Shown: one piece after another, positions 27,507 through 36,558 of the stretch
Position numbering within the stretch: position 1 is the first letter of the stretch
How the letters are laid out: the number at the start of each line of letters is the position of its first letter
Source of the DNA: Shewanella sp. ANA-3
Lineage (GTDB): Bacteria > Pseudomonadota > Gammaproteobacteria > Enterobacterales > Shewanellaceae
Length of the DNA: 64,000 nt
Direction: 5' to 3'
Assembly (NCBI RefSeq): GCF_000203935.1
Contig: NC_008577.1
Location: 4,588,001 to 4,652,000 of the forward strand
Notes under the pieces: generated by a model
What the model was told of the DNA's origin: nothing
Database searches by the model: none
Seen by the model: the letters and a program-made list of their open reading frames with translations, nothing else
Made by a program: the position numbers and the translations under genes

Positions 27507-28439
27507 ATGAACGAGTTTAATACGTTTTTTGCTCAAGCCTATTGGTGGTTATCCCTATTTGGTGGCTTACATTGCCTCGCGTTAGCTATTTATATTCGCT
27601 ATTTCTACCACTCCAACAATAATCAAAGACTGCTCGCGGGTTTCTTAAGCCTTGTTGGCCTGTATTTTCTGACAGGCATGCTCAACCGCGATAACACCCC
27701 CATCCCAATCCATGTGTTATTTAACCTGATCACCCCGATTTATTTTTTACTCATGCCGCTGCTCTACCTCTACTGCAAACGCAGCCTAGAGCAAAGCACT
27801 GAGCCTGTGGGATTCTCACGGCATTATTGGCCAGCATTGATCACACTGTTTCTCGCCATGCTGGATATGGTTGTACGGCTAAACTTGCACAAAAATGCCC
27901 TTTGGTTTCAGGCAGAATTTTTTAAACATCGCCAAGATATCGACCTCAGCCACTGGAGTCTGGCCTTGCCTCTGTTGCTGTTTATCCAAACGGCGACCTA
28001 TTTTTTTGCACTCTGGCGACTATTCCAACGACATAAGCTGCGCCAACAACAGCGTAACGAGGCACCGCAGCAAACCTTAAAGCTGATCCGTTTTCGCTGG
28101 TTGTTCGGCCTGACCTTGGCCATGCTATTTAACTGGCTGTTAAGGGTATTTGTGGTGGTGCTTCCCTTTTATCTTGGAGATTCGCTCTCGACCCTATCCC
28201 ATGCGCTGCCACGCTTAAGCCTGCTGCTAAGCTTTTACCTACTGGCGGCATACGGCCTGAAGCAAATCACCCGCACCGCCTATCTCAAGGGACATATGTC
28301 AGCCCCTCAGCCAAAGGCGGAGCCTCAGGCGGGAGAAATACTCACTCCTGAAGAATTTGAATTTATTCAACAACTACAGCAGGAATCGAATGAAGGCTCT
28401 GAAAAAATCACCAATACGCCCTCTCGCTCGAAGAACTAA
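27507..28439 (+). CDS. seven-helix membrane protein of unknown function
   Basis: About 310 residues with seven hydrophobic segments (starting WWLSLFGGLHCLALAIYI) and a charged cytoplasmic C-terminal tail. It resembles the N-terminal membrane domain of membrane-bound AraC-type regulators, but no helix-turn-helix is present, so it may be a truncated or stand-alone sensor. The ATG at 27507 is preferred; a GTG at 27498 is also in frame. It follows the 16-bp palindrome. The family is not identified. Confidence 0.6.
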   Translation: MNEFNTFFAQAYWWLSLFGGLHCLALAIYIRYFYHSNNNQRLLAGFLSLVGLYFLTGMLNRDNTPIPIHVLFNLITPIYFLLMPLLYLYCKRSLEQSTEPVGFSRHYWPALITLFLAMLDMVVRLNLHKNALWFQAEFFKHRQDIDLSHWSLALPLLLFIQTATYFFALWRLFQRHKLRQQQRNEAPQQTLKLIRFRWLFGLTLAMLFNWLLRVFVVVLPFYLGDSLSTLSHALPRLSLLLSFYLLAAYGLKQITRTAYLKGHMSAPQPKAEPQAGEILTPEEFEFIQQLQQESNEGSEKITNTPSRSKN

Positions 28440-28577
28440 TTCACCCTAAAGCACTCAAAACTGGCACACTGTCACCCTGTAAAAACTGAACCCCAGCTGA
28501 CATGAACTCAGCTTTAGGCTGTCATTTGTTAAAACAAAGGGTAGTCTGATGGAACCTAAGCATTAAGGAGGAACGCC

Positions 28578-29159
28578 ATGAAATCATTTTTATCCCTTAT
28601 CGTCGCATCAACCTGTCTGATTGCCAGCTTTATGGCACCCGCAGCTCAGGCCGACGATAGCTACACCGAGGCTTTAAATAATTTTCACCAAGCAAAGGAA
28701 ACGCGCAAATTTTTTGATACCGCCTATGGTTATGCCCTTTTCCCCACTGTCGGTAAAGGCGGAATTGGTATTGGCGCCGCCTACGGTAAAGGTCGCGTCT
28801 TTCAAGCAGGTCAATATATGGGAGACTCTAGCCTGACTCAGCTCTCCATTGGTTTTCAGCTAGGCGGACAAGCCTATAGCGAAATCATCTTCTTTAAGGA
28901 TGCCAAATCCTACAACGAGTTCACTAGTGGCAGTTTCGAGTTCGATGCACAGGCCTCGGCCGTTGCGATTAACATGGGCGCAAATGCGAAAGCGGGCACC
29001 ACAGGCAACTCGGCAGGCGCAGGCCAAGCGGGTGGTAATCAATCGGCAACTGCCGCCTATATCAATGGTATGGCGGTATTTACCGTTGCCAAAGGTGGAT
29101 TAATGTTTGAAGCAGCGCTGGCGGGACAATCCTTCTCCTTCGAGCCCAGAGGCAACTAA
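28578..29159 (+). CDS. SYLF-domain (Ysc84-like) lipid-binding protein
   Basis: A 193-residue protein with a signal peptide (ends PAAQA near residue 25) and a SYLF/Ysc84 domain, visible as FFDTAYGYALFPTVGKGGIGIGAAYGKGRVF near residue 42 and SEIIFFKDAKSYNEF near residue 107. SYLF domains bind phospholipids in eukaryotes; bacterial versions are exported and of unknown role. The strong AAGGAGG ribosome site supports the start. It is the last chromosomal gene before the transposon, and its terminator is intact. Confidence 0.88.
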   Translation: MKSFLSLIVASTCLIASFMAPAAQADDSYTEALNNFHQAKETRKFFDTAYGYALFPTVGKGGIGIGAAYGKGRVFQAGQYMGDSSLTQLSIGFQLGGQAYSEIIFFKDAKSYNEFTSGSFEFDAQASAVAINMGANAKAGTTGNSAGAGQAGGNQSATAAYINGMAVFTVAKGGLMFEAALAGQSFSFEPRGN

Positions 29160-29185
29160 GTTTTAGTCCATGTCGTCCCCATTAA

Positions 29186-29223
29186 AAAACCTCCTATTCC
29201 ACAGGATTAGGAGGTTTTCTTTT
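29186..29223. terminator. bidirectional terminator beside the insertion site
   Basis: Perfect 11-bp stem AAAACCTCCTA / TAGGAGGTTTT, 11-base loop, then T-rich sequence; A-runs on the other side let it also work on the minus strand. Before the insertion it would have served both the SYLF gene and the convergent gene now at 53,038-53,676, which the transposon has moved 23.8 kb away. Confidence 0.85.
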
Positions 29224-29239
29224 ATCCCCGATAGCGATT

Positions 29240-29244
29240 ACTCA
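29240..29244. repeat. target site duplication, left copy (ACTCA)
   Basis: The five bases ACTCA directly precede the left end TGTCGC and recur directly after the right end at 53076-53080. A 5-bp duplication is the Tn7-family signature. The complementary strand of 29238-29240 is TAA, the original stop codon of the split target gene. Confidence 0.95.
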
Positions 29245-29347
29245 TGTCGCTGAAACCAAACCATGACACAGCAGAGTATCTAAGAACAATGACTTAGCTA
29301 AATCATATACCCATACATTGACATAAAATAAACCCATAGTCTGACAA
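29245..29347. repeat. transposon left end with TnsB-type binding repeats
   Basis: The 10-bp terminus TGTCGCTGAA is followed by three TnsB-like sites: a diverged one at about 29254-29269 (ACCAAACCATGACAC), ACCCATACATTGACAT at 29309-29324 and ACCCATAGTCTGACAA at 29332-29347. The latter two are identical to sites in the right end. Spacing from the terminal site is wider than at the right end, as usual for Tn7-like asymmetry. Confidence 0.9.
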
Positions 29348-29552
29348 ATAAGAAATCCAAAAATAACTCAAGTGATAAGTGTAATTTTACTACGAATATC
29401 CATATAAACCTTTGCAAACTTACAATGGGATAGAAGCGTGCTACGAAGTTCTAGTTACTCTGACATCTCGGATAACCTCATCTACTCCAAATCACATAAA
29501 TTGCCTACAAACTGATGACCAGTTTCACTCATTCACTACACCCAGTTCCTTT

Positions 29553-29800
29553 TTCTTCACTGAAAACTTTAAGGACAACCGTAAAATTCAGCCTTATAGT
29601 TTAAAAATTCACATAACAAGTGTTTTGTAAAAATTTTTTTTGTATTAGAATTGTGCAAATGGCGACCACTGTCTAAAGATTTCGACAGGCAGACTTCGCA
29701 ACTTCTATACATTGATCGGGGGACTCAATGAGCATTTTAGAAAATTTCATAAGGTTACTTTTCTCGTTTTTGGAGCTATTTTTACTTCCAGTTTACTTAA
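29553..29800 (+). pseudogene. decayed duplicate of the RND adaptor promoter and 5' end
   Basis: This stretch resembles 30702-30945, the promoter, ribosome site and first codons of the RND adaptor gene. Shared pieces include TCTTCACTGAAAA, TTTTTTTGTATTAGAATTG, GGACTCAATGAGCATTTT and CATAAGGTTACTTTTCTC. The copied ATG is at 29728, but lost bases in the A run just after it shift the frame, and similarity stops about 70 bases in. It is a remnant of a direct duplication that now flanks the small Xre gene. Confidence 0.7.
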
Positions 29801-29890
29801 GCAAGATTCACGTGTACCACTTTTGAGAAGATGCCTGTATCTACACACTCAATTAGAGTGCAGCAGTGATTATCTGAATTCTGAGCTATT

Positions 29891-30205
29891 ATGAAAATTA
29901 ATACAAATGTTGACATCGGCAATAAATTGAGAATTGCTAGATTAAGCAAAGGATTATCATTGGATAACCTTGCAGAAAAAATAGGTTTAAGTAAAGCATT
30001 ACTTTGGGAAATTGAAAATAGAAGTGTTGAAAATTTGGATATACAAATACTTAATGTCATTATTAAAGAGTTAAGTATAACCTACGACAGTGCCTTTGAG
30101 AACTATATTAAAGATACTAGTATTTTAAATGATTACAGTTTGCTAGAGCCAGAACAAAAACAAATAGTCCGAGAGTTAATTAAGAATCTAACGCAGAATA
30201 ATTAA
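29891..30205 (+). CDS. Xre-family HTH protein (cargo)
   Basis: A 104-residue protein with an N-terminal Xre/Cro helix-turn-helix (about residues 10-65; IGNKLRIARLSKGLSLDNLAEKIGLSK). A short helical tail follows. It is AT-rich in codon use, unlike the chromosome. It lies alone between the decayed and intact copies of the adaptor 5' region and could regulate the pump downstream, though no operator can be pinned down. It is not closely related in sequence to the Xre protein at 48213-48524. Confidence 0.75.
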   Translation: MKINTNVDIGNKLRIARLSKGLSLDNLAEKIGLSKALLWEIENRSVENLDIQILNVIIKELSITYDSAFENYIKDTSILNDYSLLEPEQKQIVRELIKNLTQNN

Positions 30206-30876
30206 AATATAAATTCCCAATAAAATAGTAATGTATAAAGGCAGTTTACAAACTTAATCAATAAATAGAACTTTGATAATTAAAAATTCTACTATATGAT
30301 ACACATTTTTTGTATCAAAGTGCTGTATTCGAGATTTTTAAACATTATCTTGAAGCAATAATTCTAAAATCTGCCTATGTTATATATTGAGTATAAAATT
30401 ATATATCTTCCATTATTTACAAGTATAAATTAATTTAAATAGTTAAGATATAGTTATAACGCACCTTCGAATTATTAGTCACTTAACTACTTTGAGCTTG
30501 TAGAATCAGAATTATTATAAGTAAAGTTATGCACTTCTTACTTGATAGCAAGACTTATTATGTCACTATCACTTGAATCGTTACTGCCTGGCTAGCAACT
30601 CAATTAACCACCACTCTGACACACTTAAAAACTGCAATTGCTCAGAGCACATCCCTCGTGCATTCAAAAGCGGCAGATAGATGATCTCTTCTAGATTCTT
30701 CATCTTCACTGAAAATCTTAAGCATAAAAAATTGGTTCCCTCTTAGATATTCACATTTTTCATAACAGGTGTTTTGTTAAATGTTTTTTTGTATTAGAAT
30801 TGCTCAAATGACGAGCTATGCCTATAAGTTTAGACAGGTAGGCTTCGTTACTTCTGCACTTCAATCGGAGGACTCA
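30206..30876. other. AT-rich non-coding region upstream of the RND pump
   Basis: No convincing gene is seen in 670 bp. The last 175 bp (from 30702) are the intact copy of the duplicated promoter-like region. The ribosome site CGGAGGA lies just before the adaptor start. Confidence 0.6.
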
Positions 30877-31962
30877 ATGAGCATTTTTGAAAAAAATCAT
30901 AAGGTTACTTTTCTCATTTTCGGAGCAGTTTTACTTCTAGTTGGGTGTGAGCAATCCCAAATAGATACCAAAGAGACAGTTTCAAGGCCTGTTAAACTCT
31001 TGCAAGTGGAGCAGACCCCTAGTACATCAACGTATCGATATCCAGGTAGCGTGTCATCGGTTAAAGAAGCCGTTTTGGCTTTCGAAGTACCTGGTAAAGT
31101 AATTAAATTGCATGTAAAAGAAGGTGATTTTGTCAAACAAGACACAGTATTAGCTGAAATTGATGATCGTGATTATCAAGCACAACTTGACAGTGCAAAG
31201 TCTGATTTAATTGTTGCTAAGTCTGATTTTCAAAGGTATGAAAAGGCGTTAAAAGCAGATGCTGTTACTCCTCAAGCATTCCAGCAAGCGAAAAGAAATC
31301 TTGAAGTTGCACAAGCTGCCTTTAATCAAGCAGATAAAGCTTTAACAGAAACCAAACTAATAGCTCCATTTGCAGGGCGCGTAGTTACAAGAGAAATAGA
31401 CCTCTTTGCAACAGTACATGCTAAGCAACCTATTATGCAGTTGCATAGCGAATCTGCGTATGAAATGGTTGTAAGCGTTCCAGAATCGGATTGGGCGCAA
31501 GGAGAAAGAGTCAACTCCGCGGCTGACATAAAGCTTGATAATCAGTTATTTGTTACCCTAACAGCATTTCCCGATAAAAGGTTCGAGGGCAAAATAACTG
31601 AATTCTCCGGCCAAGCAGACGCCGCAACCAGAACTTATAAAGTAAAAGTAGCTTTTTCAGTACCAGACAAAACGCCTATCAGCTCAGGCATGACAGGGCA
31701 TGCTATTTATTTGTCATCTAATGAGTCAACAAACATTCTTTCAATCCCATTAGATGCAATTGTGGGAAATAGTGATAATTCGGCCTTTGTATGGCTATAT
31801 GACCCCATAAATGGACAAGTTACCAAAAAAAGTATAACCATCGGAAATATCACTGAGCAAACTGTCAACGTTCTTTCAGGTTTAAAAGTTGGTGATGTGA
31901 TTGCTGTATCCGGTGTTCATAGCCTTTATGACGGCTATCCTGTTTATCCAATGAAGGATTAA
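30877..31962 (+). CDS. RND efflux periplasmic adaptor (membrane fusion protein)
   Basis: A 361-residue lipoprotein. The start at 30877 (MSIFEKNHKVTF) follows CGGAGGACTCA, and the lipobox LLLVGC ends the signal peptide near residue 20. It then shows the HlyD/AcrA pattern: a lipoyl half (VLAFEVPGKVIKLHVKEGD), an alpha-helical hairpin (about residues 100-145), the second lipoyl half (TKLIAPFAGRVVTREI), and beta-barrel and membrane-proximal domains. It would link the downstream RND pump to an outer-membrane channel. The pump gene starts 3 bp later. No outer-membrane channel gene is in the element. Confidence 0.92.
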   Translation: MSIFEKNHKVTFLIFGAVLLLVGCEQSQIDTKETVSRPVKLLQVEQTPSTSTYRYPGSVSSVKEAVLAFEVPGKVIKLHVKEGDFVKQDTVLAEIDDRDYQAQLDSAKSDLIVAKSDFQRYEKALKADAVTPQAFQQAKRNLEVAQAAFNQADKALTETKLIAPFAGRVVTREIDLFATVHAKQPIMQLHSESAYEMVVSVPESDWAQGERVNSAADIKLDNQLFVTLTAFPDKRFEGKITEFSGQADAATRTYKVKVAFSVPDKTPISSGMTGHAIYLSSNESTNILSIPLDAIVGNSDNSAFVWLYDPINGQVTKKSITIGNITEQTVNVLSGLKVGDVIAVSGVHSLYDGYPVYPMKD

Positions 31963-31965
31963 ATT

Positions 31966-34900
31966 ATGAGTATTGCATCAGTTGCTATCAATAATAGGGT
32001 AGTTACGCTTGTTTTGACTGTAGTTATGCTTATTGCTGGCTTATACATTTTTAATGGGATGAGCCGATTAGAAGATCCCGAATTCACGATAAAAGATGCA
32101 TTAATAATTACTCCCTACAATGGAGCTTCAGCATTAGAAGTTGAGCAAGAAGTAACTGAGTTGCTCGAAAAAACTGTTCAACAATTGGGTGAGCTAGATA
32201 AGGTAACATCAAAATCCGAACGAGGCTTATCAACTATTACAGTAACAATAAAAGAACAATATAATAAGGAAACTTTGCCACAAGTATGGAATAAGCTAAG
32301 GCAAAAAATAGATGATGTAAAATACTATTTACCACCAGGTGCTGGTCCATCTTTAGTGATCGATGATTATGGTGATGTCTATAGCATTTTTATGGTAGTT
32401 AGCGGCGATGGATACAGTTTTAAGGAATTAAAAACATACGTAAACGATCTGCAGCAACAATTACTTTTAGTAAATGGCGTAGGGAAAATAACAACTTTCG
32501 GCGAAAAGAGCGAAGCAATCTATATTGAGTTTAATCGCTCTCGCATGGCTCAGTTAGGTATATCACCAGAAATAGTAGCCGCTCAATTGAACGGTAAGGG
32601 GTTGGTAGTTGATGCTGGCAGAGCACATGTCGGAAGTTCTAGCATCGCCGTTTCCACAACAGGTGGTTTCACAAAAGTTAGCGATTTCGAAAAGTTACTT
32701 ATTACTCACGATACAAAACAGTTTTACCTAAGCGACATAGCTAAAGTTAGCAGAGGCTACGTTTCCCCAAGTACACAGTTAATTAACTTTGATGGTAAGG
32801 CCGGAATCGGCTTGGGAATATCAACAGTATCAGGTGGAAATACTGTTGATATGGGTGAAGCTGTTTTAGCAAAACTATCTGAATTAGAAAGCCAACGACC
32901 TGCAGGAATAGAGTTTGGCTATGTTTCATTACAATCTGAAGGTGTTAAAGAGGCCATTTCCGGTTTTACATCAAGCTTAGCTGAAGCTGTTATTATTGTT
33001 ATAGTGGTTTTACTTTTCTTTATGGGTTTGAGAAGTGGCCTTCTTATAGGATTTGTATTAATTTTAACCATCGCAGGATCGTTCATATTCCTTGCCCCCA
33101 TGGGAGTAGCATTAGAACGCATTTCTCTTGGCGCATTAATTATTGCACTGGGTATGTTAGTTGATAATGCGATTGTTGTGGTCGATGGCATTTTGATAAG
33201 AATGCAAAAAGGCGAAAGTGCAGAAAGTGCGGCACCTAGAGTTGTAAATCAATCAGCTTGGCCTTTACTAGGAGCGACATTAATTGCAATCCTAGCTTTT
33301 GCAGCTATTGGCACCTCAAATGATGCTACTGGTGAGTATTGTCGCTCATTATTCCAGGTTGTAATGGTATCTCTGTTATTGAGCTGGGTAACAGCAGTAA
33401 CTATTACCCCACTTCTATGTGTAATGTACTTAAAAGCGCCTAAAAGTACTGATAAGACCTCACCATATCAAGGAACATTTTATACAAAATACAGAGGCTT
33501 ATTAGCATCTAGTATCCGACATAGATACTTAAGTTCAGCATCAATTATTGGCATTTTTGCTCTGTCATTATGGGGGTTCTCGTTTGTTCAGCAGAACTTT
33601 TTCCCCAGCTCAACTAGGGCACAATTTATGGTTGATTTCTGGTTGCCACAAGGAACACACATAGAAGAAACCCAGAAACATGCTGAATCAGTTGAAAATT
33701 ACTTAGGAAATCTAGCAAATGTTGAGCACGTTACTACAACCATTGGTGAAGGTGCATTGCGATTTCTACTTACCTACCAGCCTCAGCAATCCAATAGCAG
33801 CTATGCGCAATTTTTAGTAGATGTAGACGATTACACGGTAATCAAAACACTAATACCTAAAATTGAAGTCGAGCTTTTACAAAAATATCCTGATGCTCTT
33901 GTTTATGCCTCACCTTTTGAGTTAGGGACTGGTACAGCTGGTAAAATCCAAGCAAGGATCAGTGGACCTGATACGGATGTTCTAAGAGAAACATCTGATA
34001 AAGTTCTTGAAGTATTCTCTAAAGAAAGCAATACCAAAGGAGTCAGAACTGACTGGCGAAACAAACAGCTTTACATAGAGGCTGTTCTTGCTGAAGAACA
34101 AGCAAATATAAATGGAATTAATAGAGGAATGGTTGCAGAAGCCATTAAGGAATCATTTGAAGGAGTAACTACCGGAGTATATAGAGAAAATGATTTACTA
34201 CTGCCAATTATTATACGAGCTAATGAAAATGAACGTTCAGATATTACAAATATAGAGAATGTGCAAATTTGGAGTCCCAATGCACAAAAAATGATCCCCC
34301 TAAGACAAGTTGTTCAAAGTTTTGAAACAAAGTTTGAAGATGGTTTAATTCTTAGAAGAAATAGGGAACGAACTATCACAATTTTTGCTGATCCGGTTAC
34401 CGGCACAGCTTCAGAATTGTTGGCGACATTAAAACCACAAGTAGAAGCTATTAAAATACCACCAGGATACACTTTGGAATGGGGGGGAGAATATGAAGAC
34501 TCAAGTAAAGCGGAGAAGGGACTAGCCTCGAGTATCCCGATATTCATCTTATCGATGATATTAATAACTATAGTAATCTTTAACTCGTTAAAACAAACAT
34601 TAGTTATTTGGTTATGTGTACCTCTGGCTTTAATCGGTGTAACAGCAGGTATGCTAGCAACTAATCAACCATTTGGATTTATGGCATTACTAGGATTTTT
34701 AAGCCTCATTGGCATGCTTATAAAGAATGCTATTGTTCTTGTTGATGAAATTAATCTAGAACAAAGTCAAGGTAAATCACTTATAAACTCCATATTAGAT
34801 TCCGGAGTAAGCAGGCTACGTCCAGTTGCGATGGCGGCTCTTACTACTGCATTAGGTATGATTCCGCTTATTTTTGATGCATTTTTTGTTTCAATGGCAG

Positions 34901-34995
34901 TTACCATAATTTCTGGTTTAATGTTTGCTACCGCTCTAACAATGATCGTATTACCAATAGTATATGCACTAATATTTAAAGCTGAAAATCCTTAG
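31966..34995 (+). CDS. RND-type efflux pump inner-membrane transporter
   Basis: A full-length 1009-residue resistance-nodulation-division transporter of the HAE1 type. It has twelve predicted membrane helices with the conserved motifs GMLVDNAIVVVDG near residue 397 and LLGFLSLIGMLIKNAIVLVDEIN near residue 905, and two large periplasmic loops. It exports drugs or other toxic compounds by proton exchange. It is translationally linked to the adaptor (3-bp gap). A TetR gene is convergent downstream. The gene is more AT-rich than the host chromosome, fitting acquired cargo. The substrate is not known. Confidence 0.93.
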   Translation: MSIASVAINNRVVTLVLTVVMLIAGLYIFNGMSRLEDPEFTIKDALIITPYNGASALEVEQEVTELLEKTVQQLGELDKVTSKSERGLSTITVTIKEQYNKETLPQVWNKLRQKIDDVKYYLPPGAGPSLVIDDYGDVYSIFMVVSGDGYSFKELKTYVNDLQQQLLLVNGVGKITTFGEKSEAIYIEFNRSRMAQLGISPEIVAAQLNGKGLVVDAGRAHVGSSSIAVSTTGGFTKVSDFEKLLITHDTKQFYLSDIAKVSRGYVSPSTQLINFDGKAGIGLGISTVSGGNTVDMGEAVLAKLSELESQRPAGIEFGYVSLQSEGVKEAISGFTSSLAEAVIIVIVVLLFFMGLRSGLLIGFVLILTIAGSFIFLAPMGVALERISLGALIIALGMLVDNAIVVVDGILIRMQKGESAESAAPRVVNQSAWPLLGATLIAILAFAAIGTSNDATGEYCRSLFQVVMVSLLLSWVTAVTITPLLCVMYLKAPKSTDKTSPYQGTFYTKYRGLLASSIRHRYLSSASIIGIFALSLWGFSFVQQNFFPSSTRAQFMVDFWLPQGTHIEETQKHAESVENYLGNLANVEHVTTTIGEGALRFLLTYQPQQSNSSYAQFLVDVDDYTVIKTLIPKIEVELLQKYPDALVYASPFELGTGTAGKIQARISGPDTDVLRETSDKVLEVFSKESNTKGVRTDWRNKQLYIEAVLAEEQANINGINRGMVAEAIKESFEGVTTGVYRENDLLLPIIIRANENERSDITNIENVQIWSPNAQKMIPLRQVVQSFETKFEDGLILRRNRERTITIFADPVTGTASELLATLKPQVEAIKIPPGYTLEWGGEYEDSSKAEKGLASSIPIFILSMILITIVIFNSLKQTLVIWLCVPLALIGVTAGMLATNQPFGFMALLGFLSLIGMLIKNAIVLVDEINLEQSQGKSLINSILDSGVSRLRPVAMAALTTALGMIPLIFDAFFVSMAVTIISGLMFATALTMIVLPIVYALIFKAENP

Positions 34996-35002
34996 CACAA
35001 CA

Positions 35003-35032
35003 CTTGCCGTGTGACATTAGTCACACGGCAAG
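35003..35032. terminator. perfect hairpin between pump and TetR genes
   Basis: Stem CTTGCCGTGTGAC / GTCACACGGCAAG (13 bp, perfect) with loop ATTA. It overlaps the last codons of the tetR-type gene. No strong T run follows, but its position between convergent genes suggests an end-of-transcript hairpin. Confidence 0.6.
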
Positions 35033-35644
35033 TTGTGGACTAATGAGGCTAAGTATACCTTTTTTAAATTGAGCAATTTTTTCTATCGACAACCTTTCTG
35101 GATAAATAGATTGCATTATCATCATGCCATCTCCCATAGCACTTAACTGTTCGGCTAGTATTTCTGCAGGGATGTCATTTCTAATTTGTTTGGACTTTTG
35201 TCCACTCTCTATAAAATGTTTTAGTTGGGAAATGAAAATGTCATACCTTTTTTGGGCATAATCAATAAAAGTTTTATCTTCGGCAGCATAGAATTGCACT
35301 TGTAAAAAAGCTTTCCATATTTCACCACCATCACTATAAGTCCAGTTAATCCACTCCTCTACAGCCTGTTTTATATCAATTTCAGTATTTTTAGCTAATA
35401 AAAGCGAAAACCTATTAAATAATTCATCCGAAACTCCTTTCATTAACTCACTTTTATTAGAAAAATAGTAAGTAATAGCACCTGTAGTTACCTGCGCTTT
35501 ACTTGCAAGGTTACGCATCGACAATCCTGCATAACCATCAGTGACAAGCAAATTAATCGCTGTACAAAGCAACTCATTTCTTTTTTCATCATGATCACCA
35601 ACTGGACGTCCACGCGAAGATTTAGTTATTTTTTTTGTATTCAT
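35021..35644 (-). CDS. TetR-family transcriptional regulator
   Basis: A 207-residue protein with an N-terminal TetR DNA-binding domain (GYAGLSMRNLASKAQVTTGAITYYFSNKSELM, about residues 38-70) and a helical ligand-binding C-terminus. It is convergent with the RND pump genes, so if it controls the pump it does so in trans from its own promoter to the right. Codon use matches the AT-rich cargo. Pump regulation is inferred from proximity only. Confidence 0.88.
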   Translation of the reverse strand: MNTKKITKSSRGRPVGDHDEKRNELLCTAINLLVTDGYAGLSMRNLASKAQVTTGAITYYFSNKSELMKGVSDELFNRFSLLLAKNTEIDIKQAVEEWINWTYSDGGEIWKAFLQVQFYAAEDKTFIDYAQKRYDIFISQLKHFIESGQKSKQIRNDIPAEILAEQLSAMGDGMMIMQSIYPERLSIEKIAQFKKGILSLISPQLAV

Positions 35645-36558
35645 ACTTATCCATCAAAATAGAGTTTTTATTACAATATTAATTTCGCGAGTTACATTTC
35701 TCAACGACACTCTTTTACGTTAAGCTACAGCACACTCAAAAAAGCAAGCTGAATTTCAGCATGTTTCGCACTAACATTAACCGCAAAAACCACACATAAC
35801 CAACTGTTATAAAACAACTTATAAGAGCAAGCATCAATAGGCTATACTTCCCTAAAACAGAATTTTGTATGCATAAAATAGCATTGTTGTTCTTCGCTGA
35901 AACGTATTTTTTCTAAAAATTGTCTACCCCCTCTAAAATTGGGAGCCAGATTGATGCTGCATTGCAGAACTATGAACCCTATATTTTATTCTGTACCGCT
36001 ATTTTAAGCATCAACCTTGATTTTAAGACATGAGTCTTCACAGTTTTATTATAATATTACTTAATGAATTTATCATTAACAGGCTATAGTTATGAGTAAG
36101 TGCAGAAAACGCCTACTAATTGCATTTTTCATCACTAAGCACAGAGACCAGTATGTCGAAAGAACAGAGTTAACCGATTAGATGTTCGTTATCTAATAAT
36201 GGTATAGCTTGAAGTAATTCGAACCAACACTGGGTATAAGACCCTTACTAAACCAGGGCAACAAACATAAATGTATGAGTATGAGATAATGATTAATAGT
36301 CGCTTTCAACTTCAGATTACTATATTTTTTCACTTTAAAAACAGTAGGATATAACTTTTCTGGTGTCATCAAATGTTTGTTCCACCCGGCTGGATTAATA
36401 AACTGGTGCAATCCCCAATAGTTTGGCAACCAAGCCATTAATCAAATAAAATCAATACGTTAAAATGTATTAAAAGTCATTTAATCAAAATAGACACAAA
36501 TTAAAGCTGGCTATGCTAAATTAAATGATGTTAATAAACCGGTTAGAAACAGGGGATT
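35645..36558. other. AT-rich non-coding region in the cargo
   Basis: About 900 bp without a convincing gene. A 29-codon frame at 36092-36181 and an 81-codon minus-strand frame at 36193-36438 are present, but neither has clear family features or strong ribosome sites. The stretch may contain remnants of older cargo and the promoters of the tetR-type and diguanylate cyclase genes. Confidence 0.5.

Noticed and set aside
36092..36181. A 29-codon frame (MSKCRKRLLIAFF...)
   Set aside because: Possible but without ribosome-site strength, conserved motif or partner; cannot be told from chance.
36193..36438. An 81-codon minus-strand gene in the cargo gap
   Set aside because: No family features, no clear ribosome site and low-complexity composition; more likely chance in AT-rich DNA.
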